From: a virus
IMG/VR virus record: IMGVR_UViG_3300042884_000510
Span: 1-33,610 of that record
Direction: 5' to 3' (one strand)
DNA: 33,610 nucleotides
In this document: positions 1 through 6,689 of the stretch, one piece after another
Position numbering within the stretch: the first letter of the stretch is position 1
Layout of the letters: each line of letters begins with the position of its first letter
Notes under the pieces: generated by a model
Told to the model about the DNA's origin: nothing
The model's input: only the letters and a program-made list of their open reading frames with translations
The model's database searches: none
Position numbers and translations under genes: made by a program

Positions 1-127
1 GCCGTTGCGTTGATGGCATACGTTAGGTTGAGTTGGTCAATGCCTCCCGCTTGGAAATTGACCGACGCCGAGGAAATCAGAGCAGTCTGAAACGATACCG
101 CTGCGTTGGCGTTGATCTGAACCGTCC
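1..127. repeat. Terminal direct repeat, left copy
   Basis: These 127 bases are identical to the last 127 of the window (33484-33610). The repeat lies inside a tail gene whose reading frame is continuous across the joined ends. It is therefore most simply the overlap left by assembling a circular or circularly permuted molecule. An overlap of 127 is a common assembler word length, which argues against a true physical terminal repeat. Confidence 0.95.
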
Positions 128-149
128 AGTTGGTATTGGGCAATGGCAT
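1..149 (-). CDS. Tail hub protein, N-terminal 49 codons (gene continues at the right end)
   Basis: This is the 5' part of the gene whose remainder lies at 31179-33610. The ATG at 149-147 shares one base with the tape-measure stop (TAATG), so the two are translationally coupled. The encoded start reads MPLPNTNWTVQINANAAVSF. Across the joined ends the frame is open for 817 codons. On a linear reading the piece would look like a broken gene, but the break is only the window edge. Confidence 0.9.
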   Translation of the reverse strand, partial: MPLPNTNWTVQINANAAVSFQTALISSASVNFQAGGIDQLNLTYAINAT

Positions 150-1996
150 TACTTGGCAACGGCTAGGTCGTTAACTTCGGCTTTCAGCTTTTCCAAGTCA
201 GCCCGCGTCGATGCGCTCATCTTGTTTATGTTAGCCATAAGCATCTGCATGAGCTGCATAAGCTGCTCAGATGACCCGCCAGCGGCAGTCTGTGCCACGG
301 CTGATTGTAGCTGACCCACGAATGCACTGGATGCTCCGCCTTGAGCCAGAGACTCAGCCAACCGCCCGCCTGCGGTGCCGACTTGCTCGCGCTCGCGTGC
401 CATCCTAGCCGCCGCTCTTTCTTCGTCTTGTGCTTTCTTTTCCTCTTCTCGTCTAGCTGCCTCTGCTTGCCGCGCCTGCTCGGTTTCAATCTCCGCTTGT
501 GCGGTCGTAGCAGACGCAATCTGCCGAGTCTGGAAAACCTTTCCCTTCGTGCGTAAACCCATCTCCCCAGACTCCGCGGACTGGCGAGATTTAGCAGCAT
601 CGTCCGCAGACTTCTGCGCCTCGTCCCTTTGCTTCTCCACTTCCTTCTGGAGTTCTTCCTGAGTCTTCAGTCCGGTCCGTTTCTTCGCCGCCTCATTCTC
701 CGCGAGTTTCGCCTTTTCCCCCTCAATCCGCGCAATCATTTCTTGATAGCGGGCTTGTTCCTCGGTGAGCTTTTTGATGTCATTATCGGCAGCGTACTGC
801 TCTTGCATCAATCGCGACGACTCCATGCTTGCCTGATTGCTGGCAATTACTTCTTCGCTTTGTTTCTGCTGCTCTGGATTCATCAGACCAGTGCCCTTCT
901 GCTCAAGATCCATCGCGGCAATCTTCTTCTTTCTAGCAAGTTCATCCGCGGCTGCCGCTTTGGCTCTCTGCTCTGCAATCCTAGCTTCCGCCACACCTGA
1001 TTCTGCCGTAAATTTGCGAGCCTCTGATTCTGTCCTGATTTTCTCGCGGGCACGGATTGCGTCCTCTTTGCTCACTTCTCCGCGGGTTTCGGCAAGCTGT
1101 AGTTGAGCCATGGATAACGCCGCTTCTGCGTCTGCTGACGCAATCTCAGCGTCTGCCATCTCCTTTTTCTGGCGGGTTACTGCTTCAGCCTGCACAAGAA
1201 CTGCTTTGTAGCGGTTTTCTGCTAGTTGCAGAGTGGCGTTGTATTCCTCCTGCGCTTTTGCTGCCGCTTCGCTGGCTTTCGCATCCAGATACGCCGCATC
1301 CGCTTTCGCCATCATCTCTTGAGCCAGCGCCGCCGCCTCCTCTCGTGCTTTCTTTGCCTTCTCACCGAACAGGTCAAAGTAGTCAATGACCATGCCGATA
1401 ATCTTCAGCACAGCATCCAGAGCGCCGACGAGTCCGCCGCCGATAGCCCCGGCGAGCATAGACATAGCATTGCCAGCGACGCCAGCAGCGCCGCCGGATT
1501 CTCCTGCCATTTCTCCAACCTCCTCCAACGCGGCAGCGGATCCGGAAATTTTTCCTTTGGCTTTATCCGAAGATTTTCCGATTCCGTCAATCTCCTGAGA
1601 CGCCTTCCCTATTTTCTTTGACGAAGCCTCAATGATCTGCGCCGCTTCCTTCTGTTCTTCAGCGGCTTTCTCGGTGGCTTTTGCCTTTTCTTTTTCGGCG
1701 GCGGTAGATTCTTGGACAACCTTGATTTCCTTTTTCTGCTCGTCGGTCTTTTTATCGATAGCCTCGGCTTCTTTTTCTATCGCTTTGGTCGTCTCCTCCG
1801 TGGCTTTTTTCTGCTCTTCGACTGCCTTGGTGGCTTCCTCAGTGGCTTTTGTTGCCTCTTGCTGCTTTGGAGCAGCCGCTGGAGTGGTTGCCGCCGTTGC
1901 CGCATCCGTCAACTTTTTCAGCTCCGCCGCCGCCTGCTGCGCGCCTGCAGTGTCTGCGGTCAGCTTTACTTGGATCTCGAGGTTCTTGTCAGCCAT
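149..1996 (-). CDS. Tail tape measure protein
   Basis: 615 residues. Residues about 40-130 are rich in Ala, Lys and Glu and predict a long coiled coil. Residues about 168-210 are Gly/Ala-rich and hydrophobic. A second long Ala/Glu/Lys/Gln-rich helical region follows to the C terminus. This helix-hydrophobic-helix plan, the position between tail-assembly genes and the hub, and the size fit a tape measure, which sets tail length and is ejected with the DNA. At roughly 0.15 nm per residue the tail would be about 90 nm (inference). A strong Shine-Dalgarno (GGAGGG) precedes the ATG. The stop overlaps the hub start. Low-complexity helices evolve quickly, so the call rests on architecture and place rather than on a motif. 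Confidence 0.75.
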   Translation of the reverse strand: MADKNLEIQVKLTADTAGAQQAAAELKKLTDAATAATTPAAAPKQQEATKATEEATKAVEEQKKATEETTKAIEKEAEAIDKKTDEQKKEIKVVQESTAAEKEKAKATEKAAEEQKEAAQIIEASSKKIGKASQEIDGIGKSSDKAKGKISGSAAALEEVGEMAGESGGAAGVAGNAMSMLAGAIGGGLVGALDAVLKIIGMVIDYFDLFGEKAKKAREEAAALAQEMMAKADAAYLDAKASEAAAKAQEEYNATLQLAENRYKAVLVQAEAVTRQKKEMADAEIASADAEAALSMAQLQLAETRGEVSKEDAIRAREKIRTESEARKFTAESGVAEARIAEQRAKAAAADELARKKKIAAMDLEQKGTGLMNPEQQKQSEEVIASNQASMESSRLMQEQYAADNDIKKLTEEQARYQEMIARIEGEKAKLAENEAAKKRTGLKTQEELQKEVEKQRDEAQKSADDAAKSRQSAESGEMGLRTKGKVFQTRQIASATTAQAEIETEQARQAEAARREEEKKAQDEERAAARMAREREQVGTAGGRLAESLAQGGASSAFVGQLQSAVAQTAAGGSSEQLMQLMQMLMANINKMSASTRADLEKLKAEVNDLAVAK

Positions 1997-2610
1997 TAGA
2001 GTCCCTCCTTAATCGCCATTTCCAATTCAGTCAACGCTTCCTCAGCGGCGCGGATGAAAACCTCGTCCTTGGGTAGCAATGTCGGATCCGGAGCCTTTGC
2101 TTTTGTCTGTTTAGCCAGCACGAAATATGTTGGGTCTGACTCGCTGCGGGTTGGTCCCTGCTGCTTCTTGAGTGCGCCACCGACTCGGTAGAGTTCGACG
2201 CCTTTGCTGGCTTTAAGTGATGCCACAGTCTGCCCGTGTGCGGCAGCATTGACTGGGATCGTGAGGAACTTGATCGGTTTGTTAGTGACGACCGAAATGC
2301 GCCCCGTCGGTCTGATAGGCGGGCCGCCCATGACGTGGCGCCGGAAGCCCACGGTGGGGAATGTGACGCTGATGCTATTTCCGGTGACCGTGATGACGGA
2401 ATCCCTGCCAACGCGATCCCAGTAATTTGTTCTCTCTCCGCCGAGTTTATTGGCGCGAGAAGCATTCAGCGCGGTAAAGTGGTCGACGATTGAATCCCGA
2501 ACGCCAGCACGCATTGATGCCGCGATTTCCTCGGGATTTGCCGCGCCCTTATAATGCTCAATGGCGGAAAGCGACTCCTCCAGTCCCTTGATGGTAAATG
2601 TTAGAGTCAT
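1996..2610 (-). CDS. Tail completion / virion morphogenesis protein (HK97 gp10- or Mu gpG-like)
   Basis: 204 residues. The N terminus is a short beta strand followed by helices, with acidic and basic residues typical of head-tail joining proteins. The middle part (about 60-110) contains DRVGRDSVITVTG and the VGFRRHVMGGPPIRP segment, which resembles the dimer-like pattern of gp10/gpG-type proteins. It overlaps the preceding gene by four bases (ATGA) and ends one base into the tape-measure start. The likely role is joining the tail to the capsid or completing the tail. The family assignment is tentative. Confidence 0.5.
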   Translation of the reverse strand: MTLTFTIKGLEESLSAIEHYKGAANPEEIAASMRAGVRDSIVDHFTALNASRANKLGGERTNYWDRVGRDSVITVTGNSISVTFPTVGFRRHVMGGPPIRPTGRISVVTNKPIKFLTIPVNAAAHGQTVASLKASKGVELYRVGGALKKQQGPTRSESDPTYFVLAKQTKAKAPDPTLLPKDEVFIRAAEEALTELEMAIKEGL

Positions 2611-3926
2611 GACACAAGTTCCCAGAGTGCAGCGAGAAACGCCACCACTGTGCCGAGCGGCTTGATGCGTTGGATTAGGCGATTAAAATCGTCCAGCAGG
2701 TCAGTCCCAGCGAATTCCTTACGCATCGCGTCCACGGCTGGCTCGTCGCCTCCGAGCCTAGACCACTCACGCAGCGCTCGCCGTTGGTAGTTTTCCGTAC
2801 CGTCGACGTTATCGACTTGGATGACGCCCGCGAGGATGTCCAATGGCCATGTCCGCGTGCCGTTAGGGTCGGTAAACACTAACTTATCGTCCACGAAGAT
2901 GGCGAGCCCACCCATCTCCTTCTCTACTTTCTTCCGTGCCTCTGGGTCGCGGATTTCGGTGGCAACTTCCAGCGTGGAATTGAGCGACGGCGGCGGAAGC
3001 GCTTCCGTTGGGTCTGGATTCCGTGGGGGCGGTGGAGGCGGAACCAATAACGGCGACGGCGGGCGCGGAGGAATGACCGGAGCGGGCGGAGGTTTCGGTG
3101 CTTCCTGCTGCGGTTCTGCGGGCGTTGGCATCTCGGCAGGTGTCGGCACCTTAGGAGGAGGCGGCGGACCCGTTGGCGGTGCTTTGGGTGGCTTAGGGAG
3201 CGCAGGAAGTGGAGCTTTCCCGGGCACCCATACGTCGGCAGGCTTTACCTCCGGAGGCAGTGACTGCGGAATCGGATCTTGCTCGCTTTTCGGTGGTGGC
3301 TTGAGCAAGCCCCACTCCTTGGCCTTGCTGAATTTGACAGGCTTGAAGATCATCTTGGAGCCCCATTTCAGAGGTGCGTAGGTTGCACCGAAATCAGATA
3401 TAGCCAGCCAGATCGGATCATCGTGGAGTGCTGCCATCCGGTCTGGGTCTAGCTTGCTCTTCGTGTCCTGCAACGCCTTCGGCCAAATCTGTTGCAGCCA
3501 GCGGCGAGGTTCTTCTGCCGCTCCTCCACGGATCAGCTCCCGACCCGGAAATGCACGGGATGCTGCCCTCATTTCGGCGTCAACCATCCATCCACTAGCA
3601 AGGTCTACGTTTGTCCGCAGGTTGATTAGCTGCCTATGGATGTTGTTTAGGTCCTTGATGGTGCCTTCCTGCCCGGGCTCTGGCTTGTAGCCTGCCTTCT
3701 TGAGCCCCTCCTGGACGATTTCCGTGGCGCGGGCGAAGTTGATTTCCCCGTTTTGAATGGCTACCGCAGCGGACCGAAAAACCTCCAGAATCTCCGCTCG
3801 CATCACGCCAGCCATGAAGAACGACTGCTCTTTAACCCACAATGGCAGACGCGCAAATTCCCTCGTCCGCAGCTCTGTCGGAAGCGGCGTCTTTTCGCGG
3901 AAGAATTCCTGTGCGGTTGTTGCCAT
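2607..3926 (-). CDS. Minor virion protein with proline-rich linker (head-morphogenesis-like)
   Basis: 439 residues in three parts. Residues 1 to about 215 are helical and resemble phage minor head/morphogenesis proteins, including FPGRELIRGG and DDPIWLAISDFGATYAPLKW. Residues about 215-310 are an almost unbroken Pro/Ala-rich linker with runs of prolines. The last 130 residues are a folded-looking domain ending in a hydrophobic helix (VVAFLAALWELVS). The start overlaps the preceding stop as TGATG. Its place between tail genes is unusual for a capsid-associated protein, so it may act at the head-tail junction or in ejection. A role is not established. Confidence 0.5.
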   Translation of the reverse strand: MATTAQEFFREKTPLPTELRTREFARLPLWVKEQSFFMAGVMRAEILEVFRSAAVAIQNGEINFARATEIVQEGLKKAGYKPEPGQEGTIKDLNNIHRQLINLRTNVDLASGWMVDAEMRAASRAFPGRELIRGGAAEEPRRWLQQIWPKALQDTKSKLDPDRMAALHDDPIWLAISDFGATYAPLKWGSKMIFKPVKFSKAKEWGLLKPPPKSEQDPIPQSLPPEVKPADVWVPGKAPLPALPKPPKAPPTGPPPPPKVPTPAEMPTPAEPQQEAPKPPPAPVIPPRPPSPLLVPPPPPPRNPDPTEALPPPSLNSTLEVATEIRDPEARKKVEKEMGGLAIFVDDKLVFTDPNGTRTWPLDILAGVIQVDNVDGTENYQRRALREWSRLGGDEPAVDAMRKEFAGTDLLDDFNRLIQRIKPLGTVVAFLAALWELVS

Positions 3927-4075
3927 CAGAAAAGAAACGCGACCACGATAATCGCAATGATGCCGAACGCAAACCCTAGCAAGAGCGCGGCAATGTGCTG
4001 GTCATGCTGCCTCCTGCGCTTGTTCCGCTCCCTAGCCAACTCGGCAAAGTAGCGGTTGGCGCTCTCTTCAGACAT
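3926..4075 (-). CDS. Small membrane protein
   Basis: 49 residues. A charged N-terminal half (residues 1-27, ending in RNKRRRQHDQH) is followed by one hydrophobic helix (about 28-49) that runs to the C terminus. The start shares a base with the previous stop (TAATG) and the stop shares a base with the next start (TGATG), so it is embedded in a coupled tail operon. A longer in-frame extension to 4228 exists but lies entirely within the upstream gene and is not preferred. The function is unknown; a tail-anchored membrane protein active during lysis or ejection is possible. Confidence 0.6.
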   Translation of the reverse strand: MSEESANRYFAELARERNKRRRQHDQHIAALLLGFAFGIIAIIVVAFLF

Positions 4076-4452
4076 TAGGAGAGTCTGCCGGAAATGCTCC
4101 ACTGAATTGTCACCGTGCATCCCGTCCTGCTTATGTTGCCCGGTGTTACGGCAGCGTCCGCAAGGCTCAAGACCGTTCCGGACTCTGACATCGTCACACT
4201 TACAAGGTCTGTGTATCGGGTCGTCCATGACATCATTGCGGTCGCAGCCGCGGCTGGTGTTGCGTATTCGTAGGATACCGTAAACGAGCAGCTTATGAGA
4301 CGGTTTCCGCGGCGGACGATCTTCGGGTACGCGGCCCCGATCACGTTTTCGACACTGTCGCCGTCTTGGATTTGCAGCGCGAAATTCTGCTCATCCTCAA
4401 CCTTGCCAGAGTCGGCTCCGGCAATAGTATAGGTGCCCGCGACTATGGTCAT
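4075..4452 (-). CDS. Tail protein, small beta-rich
   Basis: 125 residues, rich in Thr, Ser, Val and Gly with alternating hydrophobic residues, as in a beta-sandwich tail protein. It starts at MTIVAGTYTIAGADSGKVED and overlaps the major tail protein gene by four bases. The middle part SCSFTVSYEYATPAAAATA resembles tail-tube-type strands. It may be a second tail-tube-like or tail-completion protein. No frameshift signal of the usual G/GT chaperone pair was found here. Confidence 0.5.
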   Translation of the reverse strand: MTIVAGTYTIAGADSGKVEDEQNFALQIQDGDSVENVIGAAYPKIVRRGNRLISCSFTVSYEYATPAAAATAMMSWTTRYTDLVSVTMSESGTVLSLADAAVTPGNISRTGCTVTIQWSISGRLS

Positions 4453-5711
4453 GGCGAATCAATGCTGAAAAGCGACTGGCGGACTCCGCCTGAGAATGTG
4501 CGCAGAGACTGCCATGTTAGGTCGCCGTTGCGCATGACCGTTGTGCCGTAATTGGCGGACCCGGCAGAAACGCTAGTGCTTCGAAGTTTAACGTCCAGAT
4601 AGTCGCCACCGTTTTCCATACGGAGCCAGAGCTGCATCGGAGTTGCGGCTTTCATACTCTGCCCGCGCCGCCGCCCCTCAAGGCTCGCGCCCATGTCCTG
4701 CTGAAGCAGTACCTTCTGGATTTCCTCGTCTGTCATAAGCTCACCGACTGGCTGGGCCGTGACGGTAACGGTTAGGTCGGTATATTTGATGTCAACGAGT
4801 CCACAAGTATCAACGACGTGGTCGGCGGTGGCAAGGTTGATGTTTACGACCGCACCATTTGCGGTACAGAAGTCATTCCAAGGTGCCGCCACCGGGTCCA
4901 GTGCGGTCCATGCGTTAGCGGAAACCGCGCCATAACGCAGCTTCGGCGGGGCAGTCCAGATGCGGTCAGGATCAAAGTCATCAAGATCACCCGCGGCAGG
5001 GGCGGACCATGTGCGGTAATCCACGATGGCATCAACGTCTGTTGCCTCGAGTTTCCGGTGGTAGATCGCGGTAAACGTCACTTGTCCGACCTGCGTTTGC
5101 GTTGCCGAGAACGTCAGAGTAGGCAGACCAGTTAGAGCCACGTTTTGGAAGGTGATGATTTTCTCAGCGCCGCCCGATTCAAAAAGCGGATGAATGACCA
5201 GCGTGTCAGACGAGAACAGAGACCCGTCCGTGGTTGGGTCAACTGTGTAGGCAACGGCGAGCTTTAGCTGTGTTGCGCTAGTGACCGCTTCAATCCGCCA
5301 CGTCCCGTTGTAGGTGGCGGTGGAGCATCCGGAGATCGTGACATACTGCCCGACGACGTAGCCGACGGTACTGCCGATTGTGATTGTGGTGGCGGCTCCT
5401 GCGTCTGCGGTCGCGTAACCAGTGATTGCGGTGCTGCTCCACTTAAAGAGGCTTTGCCCTGGCTGATATTCGGTGTCGACTCCGAAATTATTGAGCAATA
5501 GTGAAATGTCGTCCCACATGCCGGAAGGCGTGAACTGGATGGTGTGCCTAACCAAATTAACCCGTTGGTCAGTGATGCCAGCGGAGTCAACGGTTACGGG
5601 CGTCAGCGTGGTCTCCTTGTTGATGACCACGTCGCCTTGAGAGCGGTAAAAACGACCACGCCAACGGATTCCGCAAGGACCGGAAATAACTGTACAATCA
5701 CAAGTAGCCAT
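4449..5711 (-). CDS. Major tail (tube) protein candidate
   Basis: 420 residues, beta-rich. The N-terminal half contains DVVINKETTLTPVTVDSAG and a decorating insertion at about residues 85-165. That insertion has a GSTVGYVVGQYVTISG pattern followed by YNGTWRIEAV, a small beta module common in phage structural proteins. The C-terminal half contains GELMTDEEIQKVLLQQDMG and ends in strands. Size, composition and its place ahead of the tape measure suggest the tail tube subunit with an inserted surface domain. A leader of 20 bases separates it from the upstream gene. The start codon precedes a Cys-rich beginning (MATCDCTVISGPCG), which is unusual for a virion protein. Confidence 0.55.
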   Translation of the reverse strand: MATCDCTVISGPCGIRWRGRFYRSQGDVVINKETTLTPVTVDSAGITDQRVNLVRHTIQFTPSGMWDDISLLLNNFGVDTEYQPGQSLFKWSSTAITGYATADAGAATTITIGSTVGYVVGQYVTISGCSTATYNGTWRIEAVTSATQLKLAVAYTVDPTTDGSLFSSDTLVIHPLFESGGAEKIITFQNVALTGLPTLTFSATQTQVGQVTFTAIYHRKLEATDVDAIVDYRTWSAPAAGDLDDFDPDRIWTAPPKLRYGAVSANAWTALDPVAAPWNDFCTANGAVVNINLATADHVVDTCGLVDIKYTDLTVTVTAQPVGELMTDEEIQKVLLQQDMGASLEGRRRGQSMKAATPMQLWLRMENGGDYLDVKLRSTSVSAGSANYGTTVMRNGDLTWQSLRTFSGGVRQSLFSIDSP

Positions 5712-5731
5712 GTCTTTAGTGTTTTATGGGG

Positions 5732-6280
5732 TTAAGCTGCGCCGGGTTTCGGTGGTGTGGTCCGGCGGGTAAAGGTGACCAACGAGCAATTGGCCATTTC
5801 AAGGATGAGGTGATAGGCTCGACCTGTTGGCAGCGCTTGCCCGTCTGCGCCGACCGCAATCTGTTGCTCAATGCGGACAGGATTCCATATGCCGCCAGTC
5901 ATGCGGGTTCCGTCTTCGCGGAGTGCGCAGGCTTTACCTTGCAGCGCTTGAGCGGCCCTCTGCGCGACCCTCAGGCCGTTATCCCATGCGCCGCTGGCTC
6001 CGCGATTCTGTGGGATGATTTCGGTGACTCGCACAATGACAGAGCCAGACGCTGCAAGGCATCCGCCGGATTGAGGGAAGCTGATAGTGTCGTAGCCAAC
6101 CGCCACCAGAATCCCGCGGACCTCGGCGAGCTTGATTGCCTGCAAAACGTCCTGATTGACATCCTCAACCACCGGAATGGCGGGCCGTCCGTTCGTAGGC
6201 GTGAAATACGCGTCCTCCCTCAAGTGCTTGCAAACAGTAAGCAAGACCTGTGTCAGCGTGTCTTCGTTATTCTCTGCCAT
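5732..6280 (-). CDS. Tail terminator / head-tail joining protein candidate
   Basis: 182 residues. It has an N-terminal helix (ENNEDTLTQVLLTVCKHLRE), a middle region with strands around ILVAVGYDTISFP, and a C-terminal stretch ending in TFTRRTTPPKPGAA. Size and place directly before the major tail protein are typical of tail-terminator proteins, which cap the tube and bind the head. The start overlaps the upstream gene by 14 bases. The family was not recognised with certainty. Confidence 0.45.
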   Translation of the reverse strand: MAENNEDTLTQVLLTVCKHLREDAYFTPTNGRPAIPVVEDVNQDVLQAIKLAEVRGILVAVGYDTISFPQSGGCLAASGSVIVRVTEIIPQNRGASGAWDNGLRVAQRAAQALQGKACALREDGTRMTGGIWNPVRIEQQIAVGADGQALPTGRAYHLILEMANCSLVTFTRRTTPPKPGAA

Positions 6281-6494
6281 CGACTACGATTTCGGGCGGT
6301 TTCTCAGCAGGTTTCTTCGCCTGCTCTGCTTTGCGTCCTGTATTTGCTAGGGTGACATACGCAAGCCAGAAAGCAAGAAAGAACAGCTTCGTGCGCTTGG
6401 TTACGAGCGGCGGCGGGCGTTCTTGCTTCGTGGGCTTGCATCGGTCTAGCAGTTGGAGGACTTGTTTTAGGTCATCAAGATTGGGATCCCTCAT
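6267..6494 (-). CDS. Small single-span membrane protein (possible spanin or holin partner)
   Basis: 75 residues from the ATG at 6494. A TTG start six codons upstream (6512) is possible but less likely. Residues about 1-38 are charged. One hydrophobic helix follows (about 39-53, LFFLAFWLAYVTLA). The C-terminal tail is rich in Lys, Glu and Pro. It overlaps the previous small membrane gene by 20 bases in another frame. Two membrane genes side by side suggest a lysis pair, although the endolysin lies about 11 kb upstream in the transcript. Confidence 0.5.
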   Translation of the reverse strand: MRDPNLDDLKQVLQLLDRCKPTKQERPPPLVTKRTKLFFLAFWLAYVTLANTGRKAEQAKKPAEKPPEIVVDGRE

Positions 6495-6687
6495 GGCGGC
6501 GGATGTAATCAAGAAGCAAGTCCCTGATTTTCACGCGGTCTTGCTCGCATTCATCCGACCGTTTTTCAAGCGCCACGATGCGGCTCTCGTACTGCTGCGA
6601 TAGCTTGTTAGCCACGAAGTAAACCGCAGCCATGAGAAGCCCGGGCGTGCCGAGCTTGTCGAACATAGAGATGATTTCGCTACTCAT
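6475..6687 (-). CDS. Holin-like small membrane protein
   Basis: 70 residues. A weakly hydrophobic helix at about residues 13-30 (GTPGLLMAAVYFVANKLSQQ) is followed by a charged coiled-coil tail (YESRIVALEKRSDECEQDR). The plan of one N-terminal membrane helix plus a charged helical tail resembles BhlA/UviB-type holin-like proteins. It begins two bases after the fibre gene stop. The role is inferred from size, topology and neighbourhood only. Confidence 0.45.
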   Translation of the reverse strand: MSSEIISMFDKLGTPGLLMAAVYFVANKLSQQYESRIVALEKRSDECEQDRVKIRDLLLDYIRRHEGSQS

Positions 6688-6689
6688 AT

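Noticed and set aside
4076-4228. Upstream extension of the 49-residue membrane protein with a Cys-rich, zinc-finger-like stretch
   Set aside because: The CxC...CxxC pattern lies in another frame of a well-supported tail gene, and the TAATG coupling supports the short form.
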